Shown: positions 1-13,620, counted from the first letter of the stretch. The stretch is DNA of 64,000 bases from Sipunculus nudus (GCA_026874595.1 CM049312.1:48117429-48181428); one strand, 5' to 3'. Numbers and translations are program-made. The notes: generated by a model from the sequence alone, not told the origin.

Positions 1-374
1 CCATCAAAGGTAAGCTACAGATCGGAGGAACTGGAGGAGGGGTTGGAGGTGGAATTCAAATATACATCCAGCGAGGCAGCAAGGCCGATGGTGGCCTTTG
101 TATTACTAGGCTAATACAAATCCCGCCCAAATAGTTAATAATTTGTGATTAGTAAAAAATACCAGAAATGGCCCTGACTGCAGGGTGAAGGTCAAGGTGG
201 AATTTTGATTGCGTAATGAATGTGCCTAGGGCTGGATGCACGCATAAAACCTGCTAGTCTTGCAAACTAGCAGGAAATTTATGCTCTCACACACATACAT
301 ATAGCAATACGCTCAGGGAGAATCAAAACACTGTTTGGTGGTAAAGGCCGTAAGGCCAATTTAAATGAAATTTA
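1..374. other. non-repeat flank, no gene seen
   Basis: No coding region or known repeat is recognised here. The first bases (CATCAAAG followed by GTAAGC) resemble an exon end and splice donor at about position 9/10, but the upstream sequence lies outside the window, so this cannot be tested. A perfect 9-bp hairpin (CCTGCTAGT at 250-258, ACTAGCAGG at 266-274) lies in the middle. Its role is unknown. Confidence 0.4.
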
Positions 375-1049
375 TTAGCAAACCTGTGAGCTTATGCGAT
401 GGCGCAGGGTCGTCCATCCGCCGTCCGCCGTCCAGGGCTGGCTTTCCGCCATGGCTTATTATTGGGTATCTGCATTAATTTAGATTTTATAGAGATAAAG
501 CTTAAAAACCTTTAAAAATCTTCTTCTCTGAAACGGTCCAGCCAAATTGTCCAATATTTCACAGAAATGATCTCTGGAACAATCTCTCTCAAGTTTGTTC
601 GAATGGTATCAGTTCGGAGATTTTTGGCCGAGTTACAGGAGGTTGAACTTAGTCATCTGTCCAAAAAAGCACATTAAAATTAAAATCTCAGAAACGGCTA
701 GAGCTATAATGACCAAATTTTTTACCAATGTTTGTCACATATGTCGTGTTGGTGGCGCCACCTACATTGATGTGTTTTTTACAAGCGAAAATGTAATTTT
801 AAACTCTTCTAGCTTATACACTGATTTATGATGAAACTGTTCAGCTGATTGGTTTAAACTTTACAAGAATTATTCTATGGTAGGGTTCTGCCAGTTTTAT
901 AAGAATATATTGGATAAATACAGTTTTAAAAAAAGCATTGTAGCCAATTGAAAAAGGCTTTCTGTATTTGAAAACAGATTTGACTTCATGCAGCCAAGTC
1001 AAGAGGTCACTCAGTACAAACAGGTGGGGTCCAGACATCACCATGGCAA

Positions 1050-1135
1050 CTGACCTGGCTGGGGGGGGGGGGTGTCTAGACAATGTGTCTAGACGTCTAG
1101 ACACAGCGTCTAGATGTCTGGATACAATGTTTAGA
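1050..1135. repeat. G-tract and TCTAGA palindrome cluster
   Basis: A run of about ten or more G is followed by several near-copies of GTCTAGAC, itself a palindrome, spaced roughly 10-20 bp apart. Related clusters occur in other C copies at about 14527-14570 and 27355-27385, so this is a fixed part of the C body rather than a local accident. Confidence 0.6.
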
Positions 1136-2641
1136 TGCAGAATTCCCAGATTATTGGAACTATATCTTTCAACTGTTTGAAAAAACTTGGGTTGCATTTT
1201 AAGCAAATCGCGTTTATCATCAGGTCACATGTGAACTGCTGTGCCTTCATTTTTGGTTGACATCTGACCTTTCCTTGCTGCCCAGTGTCAATTTGTGAGT
1301 CTGTTTCCACACATAAACCCACATATCTCGGAAACCGTTAGACAGATCAGGCTAAAAATTTTGCACAAATGTAGCGCTTTGATAGCTTTATAACATACAC
1401 TAAAAATGGTGGCGCCACCTGCAACCATTTTTGCACAGCGTCCATTTGTTCATCTGCCTTGGGATAATATTACTCATATCTCAGCAGTGGTTTGACTTAT
1501 TCACCTGAAATTTTGCAGGTTTATACATCCTGGACAGCTTTCTCAATTTTGACAGGTGGCGCCACGTACATTCACATTTACTCTGCAGACATCCAAGCTC
1601 ATATCTCGGGAACCGTTTGACTGATTAGGCCAAAGTTTTGCATGTGTCTAGATCTTACATGGCTCTTCATCATAGGCAAAACTGGTGGTGCCACCTGCAA
1701 CCACTTATGCACAGCGTCCATCTGTTCATCTGCCTTTGGATAAAATCACTCATATCTTAGCAGTGGTTTGACTTATCGACCTGAAATTTTGCAGTTTTAT
1801 ACATCCTGGAAGGTTTCTTGATTTTATGACAGGTGGCGCCACCTTCATTCACATTTACTTTGCAGACATTCAAGCTCATATCTCTGGAACCGTTTGACCG
1901 ATTAGGCCAAAATTTTGCATGTGTCTAGATCTCACATAGCTCTTCATCATAGGGAAAACTGGTGGTGCCACCTGCAACCATTTATGCACAGCGTCCATTT
2001 GTTCATCTGCCTTAGGATAATATTACTCATATCTCAGGAGTGGTTTCACTTATCCACCTGAAATTTTGCAGGTTTATACATCCTGGACAGCTATCTCGAT
2101 TTTATGACAGGTGGCGCCACCTACATTCACATTTACTCTGCAGACATCCAAGCTCATATATTGGGAACCGTTTGACCAATAGGGCCAAAATTTTGCATGT
2201 GTATAGATCTTACATAGCTCCTAATCATAGGCAAAACTGGTGGTGCCACCTGCAACCACTTATGCACAGCGTCCATCTGTTCATCTGCCTATGGATAAAA
2301 TCACTCATATCTCAGCAGTGGTTTGACTTATCAACCTGAAATTTTGCAGTTTTATACATCCTGGACAGGTTTCTTGATTTTATGACAGGTGGCGCCACCT
2401 ACATTCACATTTACTCTGCAGACATCCAAGCTCATATCTCGGGAACCATTTGACTGATTAGGCCAAAATTTTGCATGTGTATAGATCTTACATAGCTCTT
2501 CATCATAGGCAAAACTGGTGGTGCCACCTGCAACCATTTATGCACAGCGTCCATCTGTTCATCTGCCTTAGGTTAAAATCACTTATATCTCAGCAGTGGT
2601 TTGACTTATCCACCTGAAATTTTGCAGGTTTATACATCCTG

Positions 2642-3730
2642 GACAGCTTTCTCGATTTAAGACAGGTGTCGCCACCTACATTCACATTTACTATGCAGAC
2701 ATTCAAGCTCATATTTCGGGAACCGTTTGACTGATTGGGTCAAAATTTTGCTTGTGTTTAGATCTCACATAGCTCTTCATCATAGGCAAAACTGGTGGTG
2801 CCACCTGCAACCATTTATGCACAACATCAATCTGTTCATCTGCCTTAGGTTAAAATCACTCATATCTCAGCAGTGGTTTGACTTATCCACCTGAAATTTT
2901 GCAGGTATTTTACATCCTTGACAGCTTTCTCGATTTTATGACAGGTGTCGCCACCTACATTCACATTTACTCTGCAGACATCCAAGCTCATATCTCGGGA
3001 ACCGTTTGACCGATTAGGCCAAAATTTTGCATGTGTATAGATCACACATAGCTCTTCATCATAGGGAAAACTGGTGGTGCCACCTGCAACCATTTATGCA
3101 CAGCGTCCATCTGTTCATCTGCCTTTAGATAAAATCACTCATATCTCAGCAGTGGTTAGACTTATCCACCTGAAATTTTGCAGTTTTATACATCCTGGAC
3201 AGCTTTCTCGATTTAAGACAGGTGTCGCCACCTACATTCACATTTACTATGCAGACATTCAAGCTCATATTTCGGGAACCGTTTGACTGATTGGGTCAAA
3301 ATTTTGCTTGTGTTTAGATCTCACATAGCTCTTCATCATAGGCAAAACTGGTGGTGCCACCTGCAACCATTTATGCACAACATCAATCTGTTCATCTGCC
3401 TTAGGTTAAAATCACTCATATCTCAGCAGTGGTTTGACTTATCCACCTGAAATTTTGCAGGTATTTTACATCCTTGACAGCTTTCTCGATTTTATGACAG
3501 GTGTCGCCACCTACATTCACATTTACTCTGCAGACATCCAAGCTCATATCTCGGGAACCGTTTGACCGATTAGGCCAAAATTTTGCATGTGTATAGATCA
3601 CACATAGCTCTTCATCATAGGGAAAACTGGTGGTGCCACCTGCAACCATTTATGCACAGCGTCCATCTGTTCATCTGCCTTTAGATAAAATCACTCATAT
3701 CTCAGCAGTGGTTAGACTTATCCACCTGAA
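2642..3730 (+). repeat. recent 556-bp (two-unit) duplication in array
   Basis: Sequence around 2642-3175 recurs almost unchanged 556 bp downstream, including private variants such as AAGACAGGTGTCGCC and GCAGGTATTTTACATCC. This is a two-unit higher-order repeat. Confidence 0.75.
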
Positions 3731-5641
3731 ATTTTGCAGTTTTATACATCCTGGACAGGTTTCTTGATTTTATGACAGGTGGCGCCACCTTCATTCACAT
3801 TTACTTTGCAGACATTTAAGCTCATATCTCGGGAACCGTTTGACCGATTAGGCCAAAATTTTGCATGTGTCTAGATCTCACATAGCTCTTCATCATAGGG
3901 AAAACTGGTGGTGCCACCTGCAACCGCTTATGCACAGCGTCCATCTGTTCATCTGCCTTTGGATAAAATCACTCATATCTCAGCAGTGGTTTGACTTATC
4001 CACCTGAAATTTTGCAGTTTTATACATCCTGGACAGGTTTCTTGATTTTATGACAGGTGGCGCCACCTTCATTCACATTTACTTTGCAGACATTCAAGCT
4101 CATATCTCAGGAACCGTTTGACCGATTAGGCCAAAATTTTGCATGTGTCTAGATCTTACATGGCTCTTCATCATAGGCAAAACTGGTGGTGCCACCTGCA
4201 ACCACTTATGCACAGCGTCCATCTGTTCATCTGCCTTTGGATAAAATCACTCATATCTTAGCAGTGGTTTGACTTATCGACCTGAAATTTTGCAGTTTTA
4301 TACATCCTGGAAGGTTTCTTGATTTTATGACAGGTGGCGCCACCTTCATTCACATTTACTTTGCAGACATTCAAGCTCATATCTTGGGAACCGTTTGACT
4401 GATTAGGCCAAAATTTTGCATGTGTCTAGATCTCACATAGCTCTTCATCATAGGGAAAACTGGTGGTGCCACCTGCAACCATTTATGCACAGCGTCCATT
4501 TGTTCATCTGCCTTAGGATAATATTACTCATATCTCAGGAGTGGTTTGACTTATCCACCTGAAATTTTGCAGGTTTATACATCCTGGACAGCTATCTCGA
4601 TTTTATGACAGGTGGCGCCACCTACATTCACATTTACTCTGCAGACATCCAAGCTCATATATTGGGAACCGTTTGACCAATAGGGCCAAAATTTTGCATG
4701 TGTATAGATCTTACATAGCTCTTAATCATAGGCAAAACTGGTGGTGCCCCCTGCAACCACTTATGCACAGCGTCCATCTGTTCATCTGCCTATGGATAAA
4801 ATCACTCATATCTCAGCAGTGGTTTGACTTATCAACCTGAAATTTTGCAGTTTTATACATCCTGGACAGGTTTCTTGATTTTATGACAGGTGTCGCCACC
4901 GACATTCACATTTACTCTGCAGACATCCAAGCTCATATCTCGGGAACCATTTGACAGATTAGGCCAAAATTTTACATGTGTTTACATCTCACATAGCTCT
5001 TCATCATAGGCAAAACTGGTGGTGCCACCTGCATTCATTTACGCACAGCGGTCATCTGTTCATCTGCCTTAGGTTAAAATCACTCATATCTCAGCAGTGG
5101 TTTGACTTATCCACCTGAAATTTTGCAGGTTTATACATCCTGGACAGCTTTCTCGATTTTATGACAGGTGTTGCCACTTACATTCACATTTACTATGCAG
5201 ACATTCAAGCTCATATCTCGGGAACCATTTGACTGATTGGGCCAAAATTTTGCTTGAGTATAGATCTCTCATAGCTATTCATCATAGGCAAAACTGGTGG
5301 TGCCATCTGCAACCATTTATGCACAGCGTCATTCTGTTCATCTGCCTTGGGATAATATTACTCATATCTCAGCAGTGGTTTGACTTATCCACCTGAAATT
5401 TTGCAGGTTTATACATCCTGGACAGCTTTCTTGATTTTATAACAGGTGGCGCCACCTACATTCACATTTACTATGCAGACATTCAAGCTCATATCGCGGG
5501 AACCGTTTGACCAATTGGGCCAAAATGTTGCTTGTGTATAGATCTCACATGACTCTTCATCATAGGCAAAACTGGTGGCGCCATCTGCAACCACTTATGC
5601 ACAACGTCCATCTGTTCATCTGCCTTAGGTTAAAATCACTT

Positions 5642-7311
5642 ATATCTCAGCAGTGGTTTGACTTATCCACCTGAAATTTTGCAGGTTTATACATCATGGA
5701 CAGGTTTCTTGATTTTATGACAGGTGGCGCTACCTACATTCACATTTACTCTGCAGACATCCAAGCTCATATCTCGGGAACCATTTGACTGTTTAGGCCA
5801 AAATTTTGCATGTGTATAGATCTCACATAGCTCTTCATCATACGCAAAACTGGTGGTGCCACCTGCAACCATTTATGCACAACATCCATCTGTTCATCTG
5901 CCTTAGGTTAAAATCACTCATATCTCAGCAGTGGTTTGACTTATCCACCTGAAATTTTGCAGGTTTATACATCCTTGACAGCTTTCTCGATTTTATGACA
6001 GGTGTCGCCACCTACATTCACATTTACTCTGCAGACATCCAAGCTCATATCTCGGGAACCGTTTTACCGATTAGGCCAAAATTTCGCATGTGTATAGATC
6101 TCCGTAGCTCTTGGCGCCACCTGCAACCACTTATGCACAGCATCCATCTGTTGATCTGCCTTGGGATAAAATCACTCATATCTCGGCAGTGGTTTGACTT
6201 ATCCACCTGAAATTTTGCAGGTTTATACATCTTGGAAGGTTTCTTGATTTTATGACAGGTTTCGCCACCTACATTCACATTTACTCTGCAGACATTCAAG
6301 CTCATATCTCGGGAACCGTTAGACTGATTAGGCCAAAATTTTGCATGGGTCTAGATCTCACATAGCTCTTCATCATAGGGAAAACTGGTGGTGCCACCTG
6401 CAACCATTTATGCACAGCGTCCATCTGTTCATCTGCCTTAGGTTAAAATCACTCATATCTCAGCAGTGGTTTGACTTATCCACCTGAAATTTTGCAGGTT
6501 TATACATCATGGACAGGTTTCTTGATTTTATGACAGGTGGCGCTACCTACATTCACATTTACTCTGCAGACATCCAAGCTCATATCTCGGGAACCATTTG
6601 ACTGTTTAGGCCAAAATTTTGCATGTGTATAGATCTCACATAGCTCTTCATCATACGCAAAACTGGTGGTGCCACCTGCAACCATTTATGCACAACATCC
6701 ATCTGTTCATCTGCCTTAGGTTAAAATCACTCATATCTCAGCAGTGGTTTGACTTATCCACCTGAAATTTTGCAGGTTTATACATCCTTGACAGCTTTCT
6801 CGATTTTATGACAGGTGTCGCCACCTACATTCACATTTACTCTGCAGACATCCAAGCTCATATCTCGGGAACCGTTTTACCGATTAGGCCAAAATTTCGC
6901 ATGTGTATAGATCTCCGTAGCTCTTGGCGCCACCTGCAACCACTTATGCACAGCATCCATCTGTTGATCTGCCTTGGGATAAAATCACTCATATCTCGGC
7001 AGTGGTTTGACTTATCCACCTGAAATTTTGCAGGTTTATACATCTTGGAAGGTTTCTTGATTTTATGACAGGTTTCGCCACCTACATTCACATTTACTCT
7101 GCAGACATTCAAGCTCATATCTCGGGAACCGTTAGACTGATTAGGCCAAAATTTTGCATGGGTCTAGATCTCACATAGCTCTTCATCATAGGGAAAACTG
7201 GTGGTGCCACCTGCAACCATTTATGCACAGCGTCCATCTGTTCATCTGCCTTAGGTTAAAATCACTCATATCTCAGCAGTGGTTTGACTTATCCACCTGA
7301 AATTTTGCAGG
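5642..7311 (+). repeat. recent 813-bp duplication in array
   Basis: Two adjacent near-identical copies are offset by exactly 813 bp. Both carry the same rare 21-bp-shorter unit, where CTCCGTAGCTCTTGGCGCC joins the two palindromes early. 813 is three 278-bp units minus that deletion, so the block duplicated as a three-unit segment. Confidence 0.8.
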
Positions 7312-7545
7312 TTTATACATCCTGGACAGCTTTCTCGATTTTATGACAGGTGGCGCCACCTACATTCACATTTACTCTGCAGACATTCAAGCTCATATCT
7401 CGGGAACCGTTTGACAGATTAGGCCAAAATTTTGCATGTGTCTAGATCTCACATAGCTCTTCATCATAGGCAAAACTGGTGGTGCCACCTGCAACCATTT
7501 ATGCACAGCGTCCATCTGTTCATCTGCCTTAGGTTAAAATCACTT

Positions 7546-9480
7546 ATCTCTCAGCAATGGTTTGAATTATCCACCTGAAATTTTGCAGGTTTATACATCC
7601 TGGACAGCTTTCTCGATTTTATGACAGGTGTCGCCACCTACATTCACATTTACTATGCAGACATTCAAGCTCATATTTTGGGAACCGTTTGACCGATTGG
7701 GTCAAAATTTTGCTTGTGTTTAGATCTCACATAGCTCTTCATCATAGGCAAAACTGGTGGTGCCACCTGCAACCATTTATGCACAACATCAATCTGTTCA
7801 TCTGCCTTAGGTTAAAATCACTCATATCTCAGCAGTGGTTTGACTTATCCACCTGAAATTTTGCAGGTATTTTACATCCTTGACAGCTTTCTCGATTTTA
7901 TGACAGGTGTCCCCACCTACATTCACATTTACTCTGCAGACATTCAAGCTCATATCTCGGGAACCGTTTGACAGATAGGGCCAAAATTTTGCATGTGTCT
8001 AGATCTCACATAGCTCTTCATCATAGGCAAAACTGGTGGTGCCACCTGCAACCATTTATGCACAGCGTCCATCTGTTCATCTGCCTTAGGTTAAAATCAC
8101 TTATATCTCTGCAGTGGTTTGACTTATCCACCTGAAATTTTGCAGGTTTATACATCCTGGACAGCTTTCTCGATTTTATGACAGGTGTCACCACCTACAT
8201 TCACATTTACTATGCAGACATTCAAGCTCATATTTCGGGAACCGTTTGACCGATTTGGTCAAAATTTTGCTTGTGTTTAGATCTCACATAGCTCTTCATC
8301 ATAGGCAAAACTGGTGGTGCCACCTGCAACCATTTATGCACAACATCAATCTGTTCATCTGCCTTAGGTTAAAATCACTCATATCTCAGCAGTGGTTTGA
8401 CTTATCCACCTGAAATTTTGCAGGTATTTTACATCCTTGACAGCTTTCTCAATTTTATGACAGGTGTCCCCACCTACATTCACATTTACTCTGCAGACAT
8501 CCAAGCTCATATCTCGGGAACCGTTTGACCGATTAGGCCAAAATTTTGCATGTGTATACATCACACATAGCTCTTCATCATAGGGAAAACTGGTGGTGCC
8601 ACCTGCAACCATTTATGCACAGCGTCCATCTGTTCATCTGCCTTAGGTTAAAATCACTCATATCTGAGCAGTGGTTTGGCTTATCCACCTGAAATTTTGC
8701 AGTTTATACATCCTGGACAGGTTTCTTGATTTTATGACAGGTGTCGCCACCTACATTCACATTTACTCTGCAGACATTCAAGCTCATATCTCGGGAACGT
8801 TTGACAGATTAGGCCAAAATTTTGCATGTGTCTAGATCTCACATAGCTCTTCATCATAGGCAAAATTGGTGGTGCCACCTGCAACCATTTATGCACAGCG
8901 TCCATCTGTTCATCTGCCTTAGGTTAAAATCACTTATATCTCAGCAGTGGTTTGACTTATCCACCTGAAATTTTGCAGGTTTATACATCCTGGACAGCTT
9001 TCTCGATTTTATGACAGGTGTCGCCACCTTCATTCACATTTACTATGCAGACATTCAAGCTCATATTTCGGGAACCGTTTGACCGATTGGGTCAAAATTT
9101 TGCTTGTGTTTAGATCTCACATAGCTCTTCATCATAGGCAAAACTGGTGGTGCCACCTGCAACCATTTATGCACAACATCAATCTGTTCATCTGCCTTAG
9201 GTTAAAATCACTCATATCTCAGCAGTGGTTTGACTTATCCACCTGAAATTTTGCAGGTATTTTACATCCTTGACAGCTTTCTCGATTTTATGACAGGTGT
9301 CCCCACCTACATTCACATTTACTCTGCAGACATCCAAGCTCATATCTCGGGAACAGTTTGACCGATTAGGCCAAAATTTTGCATGTGTATAGATCACACA
9401 TAGCTCTTCATCATAGGTAAAACTGGTGGTGCCACCTGCAACCATTTATGCACAGCGTCCATCTGTTCATCTGCCTTAGT
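7546..9480 (+). repeat. three-unit (833-bp) higher-order repeat
   Basis: Units with the private string GCAGGTATTTTACATCC recur at about 7866, 8420 and 9253. The last two are one 833-bp period apart, with neighbouring units also matched, showing a third register of higher-order duplication in the same array. Confidence 0.6.
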
Positions 9481-12400
9481 TTCATTATCACTCATATCTC
9501 AGCAGTGGTTTGACTTATCCACCTGAAATTTTGCAGGTTTATACATCCTGGACAGCTTTCTCGATTTTATGACAGGTGGCGCCACCTACATTCACATTTA
9601 CTCTGCAGACATTCAAGCTCATATCTCGGGAACCGTTTGACAGATTAGGGCAAAATTTTGCATGTGTCTAGATCTCACATAGCTCTTCATCATACGCAAA
9701 ACTGGTGGTGCCACCTGCAACCATTTATGCACTGCGTCCATCTGTTCATCTGCCTTAGGTTAAAATCACTCATATCTGAGCAGTGGTTTGGCTTATCCAC
9801 CTGAAATTTTGCAGGTTTATACATCCTGGGCAGCTTTCTCGATTTCATGACAGGTGGCGCCACCTACATTCACATTTACTATGCAGACATTCAAGCTCAT
9901 ATCTCGGGAACCGTTTGACAGATTGGGCCAAAATTTTGCATGGGTCTAGATCTCACATAGCTCTTCATCATAGGCAAAACTGGTGATGCCACCTGCAATC
10001 ATTTATGCACAGCGACCATTTGTTCATCTGCCTTGTGATAATATTACTCATATCTCACCAGTGGTTTGACTTATCCACCTGAAATTTTGCAGGTTTATAC
10101 CTACTGCACAGCTTTCTCGATTTTATGACAGGTGGCGCCACCTGCATTCACATTTACTCTGCAGACATCCAAACTCATATCTCTGGAACCGTTTGACCGA
10201 TAGGGCCAAAATTTTGCATGTGTATAGATCTTACATAGCTCTTCATCATAGGCAAAACTGGTGGTGCCACCTGCAACCACTTATGCACAGCGTCCATCTG
10301 TTCATCTGCCTTTGGATAAAATCACTCATATCTCAGCGGTGGTTTGACTTATCCACCTGAAATTTTGCAGTTTTATACATCCTGGACAGGTTTCTTGATT
10401 TTATGACAGGTGTCGCCACTTACATTCACATTTACTCTGCAGACATCCAAGCTCATATCTCGGGAACCATTTGACTGATTAGGCCAAAATTTTGCATGAG
10501 TATAGATCTCACATAGCTCTTCATCATAGGCAAAACTGGTGGTGCCACCTGCAACCATTTATGCACAACATCCATCTGTTCATCTGCCTGAAGTTAAAAT
10601 CACTCATATCTCAGCAGTGGTTTGACTTATCCACCTGAAATTTTGCAGGTATTTTACATCCTTGACAGCTTTCTCGATTTTATGACAGGTGTCGCCACCT
10701 ACATTCACATTTAGTCTGCAGACATCCAAGCTCATATCTCGGGAACCGTTTGACCGATTAGGCCAAAATTTCGCATGTGTATAGATCTCACATAGCTCTT
10801 GGCGCCACCTGCAACCACTTATGCACAGCATCCATCTGTTGATCTGCCTTGGGATAAAATCACTCATATCTCGGCAGTGGTTTGACTTATCCACCTGAAA
10901 TTTTGCAGGTTTATACATCTTGGAAGGTTTCTTGATTTTATGACAGGTGTCGCCACCTACATTCACATTTACTCTGCAGACATTCAAGCTCATATCTCGG
11001 GAACCGTTTGACAGATTAGGCCAAAATTTTGCATGTGTCTAGATCTCACATAGCTCTTCATCATAGGGAAACTGGTGGTGCCACCTGCAACCATTTATGC
11101 AGAGCGTCCATCTGTTCATCTGCCTTAGGTTAATTATCACTCATATCTCAGCAGTGGTTTGACTTATCCACCTGAAATTTTGCAGGTTTATACATCCTGG
11201 ACAGCTTTCTCGATTTTATGACAGGTGGCACCACCTACATTCACATTTACTGTGCAGACCTTCAAGCTCATATCTCGGGAACCGTTTGACAGATTAGGCC
11301 AAAATTTTGCATGTGTCTTGATCTCACATAGCTCTTCATCATAGGCAAAACTGGTGGTGCCACCTGCAACCATTTATGCACAGCGTCCATTTGTTCATCT
11401 GCCTTAGGATAATATTACTCATATCTCAGGAGTGGTTTGACTTATCCACCTGAAATTTTGCAGGTTTATACATCCTGGACAGCTTTCTCGATTTTATGAC
11501 TGGTGGCGCCACCTTCATTCACATTTACTCTGCAGACATCCAAGCTCATATATTGGGAACCGTTTGACCAATAGGGCCAAAATTTTGCATGTGTATAGAT
11601 CTTTCATAGCTCTTAATCATAGGCAAAACTGGTGGTGCCACCTGCAACCACTTATGCACAGCGTCCATCTGTTCATCTGCCTATGGATAAAATTGCTCAT
11701 ATTTCAGGAGTGGTTGATTTATCCACCTGAAATTTTGCAGGTTTATACATCATGGACAGGTTTCTTGATTTTATGACAGGTGGCGCCACCTACATTCACA
11801 TTTACTCTGCAGACATTCAAGCTCATATCTCGGGAACCGTTTGACAGATTAGGCCAAAATTTTGCATGTGTCTAGATCTCACATTGCTCTTCATCATAGG
11901 CAAAACTGGTGGTGCCACCTGCAACCATTCATGCACAGCGTCCATCTGTTCATCTGCCTTAGGTTAAAATCACTCATATCTCAGCAGTGGTTTGACTTGT
12001 CCACCTGAAATTTTGCAGGTTTATACATCCTGGACAGATTTCTCGATTTCATGATAGGTGTCGCCACCTACATTCACTTTTACTATGCAGACATTCAAGC
12101 TCATATCTCGGGAACCGTTTGACCGATTAGGCCAAAATTTTGCTTGTGTATAGATCTCACATAGTTCTTGGCGCCACCTGCAACCACTTATGCACAGCAT
12201 CCATCTGTTGATCTGCCTTGGGATAAGATCACTCATATCTCGGCAGTGGTTTGACTTATCCACCTGAAATTTTGCAGGTTTATACATCCTGGACAGCTTT
12301 CTCGATTTTATGACAGGTGTCGCCACCTTCATTCACATTTACTCTGCAGACATCCAAGCTCATATCTCGGGAACCGTTTGACCCTAATAGGCCAAAATTT

Positions 12401-12736
12401 TGCATGTGTATAGATCTCACATAGCTCTTGGCGCCACCTGCAACCACTTATGCACAGCATCCATCTGTTGATCTGCCTTGGGATAAAATCACTCATATCT
12501 CGGCAGTGGTTTGACTTATCCACCTGAAATTTTGCAGGTTTATACATCCTGGACAATTTTCTTGATTTTATGACAGGTGGCACCACCTACATTCATGTTT
12601 AAGCTGCAGACATCCATGCTAATATGCAACACACCACGCTGTATTCCCCTTGCCACTTAATCCATGCCTCACCTTACCCGTCCCACTCAGATATCTGCGA
12701 ATACACATAGTGGCTTGTCGACTACCCATATTCTGG

Positions 12737-12909
12737 TTTTAAAATGTCCTAGTCCGAAACTTGCAGGTCAGAAACCTCCATTTTGCTGAAATCATAATGA
12801 CTAAGGTAGATATGCAGGACTTAGGAGGATCAATATTAAATTTTAAAAATAAACCTCCATTCATACTCCTAAACTTTGCACAGCTTCGCATTAGGCCTGT
12901 AGGCCTTGT
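12737..12909 (+). other. family C 3' tail and terminal hairpin
   Basis: The tail begins TTTTAAAATGTCCTAG and ends with the subterminal repeat at 12879-12889, the AGGCCT..AGGCCT hairpin at 12893-12906 and TTG. Nearly identical tails end at 17348 and 28098, and shorter ones at 28455 and 28579, so this is a defined terminus. Confidence 0.8.
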
Positions 12910-13620
12910 TCCAATAAAATCTACAAAAAAATCATTGCTGCCCTGCAACAGGGTGGGGCTAAACAGCCAAAGGCCACTCATGGCCCCCCACCCTGGACCC
13001 TAACTGATTGCTGCTGAGCTGGTTATGGAAGGTTACAATATACTTAAATATCTGTGAGCCTTGTGATATAAAAAACTAAAATATTCTAAAATATTCACTG
13101 TCCAAGTTTAATTTGGATCATTTGGCTCCTTTAAAGCAAGATCAGTGGACTATACAGATAACATTTCACGTGATCTATATGTGAAGATACACAATAAAGC
13201 ATGGCGGTGCCCACGTGCAGAAGTACGTAGATACATGGATGTGCTAAAACCACTGCAAGTGTCAATATAATATATAACATGACTTCTACAAAGGTCGGTA
13301 CAGTCATAACTGTCCAGGTGCAGCTTATTAACATCAGAGAATGGAACCATCGCAAAGAACCACCTAAATGAATACCTGATACAAAGAGATATATAAATCT
13401 AAGTCTTTTCCATGGAAGCCCACATGGGTCTTTGCCAGAATACAAATACTGTGTATAATCCAGACTGAAGTTATATGCAGCAAATGGTGAGGGCTTAATT
13501 CTGTAGCAGACAAGGCATCAAATTACATTTATGACTGAAGTTACTATACATGTATATGTGGGTGCCCATTTGTGTCACCTAGCTAAAGACTGACTGATAT
13601 ATAACCAAATACAGTGAAAT
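12910..13620. other. no gene recognised
   Basis: No family repeat, RNA gene or convincing coding region is seen. Short open frames on both strands lack recognisable domains or splice context. Confidence 0.5.

Larger units (their letters stand above)
1380..12600 (+). repeat. 278-bp tandem array, about 40 units
   Basis: Successive copies of the string TTCATCTGCC fall at 1449, 1725, 2002, 2280 and 2558, which gives a 276-278-bp period that continues to about 12600. Each unit is a diverged dimer of two roughly 139-bp halves. Both halves begin with CTCATATCTC and both end near a GGTGG(C/T)GCCACC palindrome. Half one usually has GGTGGCGCC or GGTGTCGCC, half two GGTGGTGCC. Short minus-strand reading frames recur in many copies, but 278 is not a multiple of three, so they cannot form a long repeat protein. 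The array is interior to a mobile element rather than a free satellite. Confidence 0.9.
1196..12736 (+). mobile_element. family F element, hugely expanded internal array
   Basis: The left part (1196-1380) matches the interior of the better-preserved F copy at 22312: both share the stretch containing GGTCACATGTGAACTG and CTGTTTCCACACATAAACC. The right part (about 12590-12736) carries the F 3' end: TGCGAATACACATAGT, a weak hairpin ending in GACTA, then ATTCTGG, where other copies have ATTCTAG. The typical F 5' hairpin beginning GTATCCGCC is not present, so this copy is 5'-shortened. The space between is the 278-bp array. Confidence 0.6.
375..12909 (+). mobile_element. family C non-autonomous helentron-like element with embedded F array
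   Basis: The 5' end reads TTAGCAAACCTGTGAGC. The 3' end has the inverse repeat CACAGCTTCGC (12879-12889), a hairpin AGGCCTGTAGGCCT (12893-12906) and a final TTG before a T. A 5' terminal repeat whose inverse lies just inside a 3' hairpin is the plan described for helentron-associated elements. C-type sequence fills 375-1195 and 12737-12909. Between them lies a 5'-shortened F element that has expanded into about 11 kb of 278-bp units. The same C tail follows F sequence at 17172 and 27921, so C carrying F appears to have moved as a composite. I see no protein-coding capacity. Whether 375 and 12909 belong to one insertion is inferred from the order of parts. Confidence 0.65.

Noticed and set aside
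2352-12586. Recurring minus-strand open frames of 61-129 codons in the 278-bp array (AYDEELCEIYTHAKFWPN type)
   Set aside because: They repeat because the DNA repeats. The unit is not a multiple of three, frames differ in length by chance stops, and no domain is recognisable.
1380-12600. Regularly spaced palindromes resembling a CRISPR array
   Set aside because: The intervening sequence is repeated, not unique, spacing is 139 bp, no cas genes are present and the DNA is animal.
12739-13003. Overlapping frames of about 80 codons on both strands
   Set aside because: They cover the conserved C tail, whose conservation is explained by its role as an element end.
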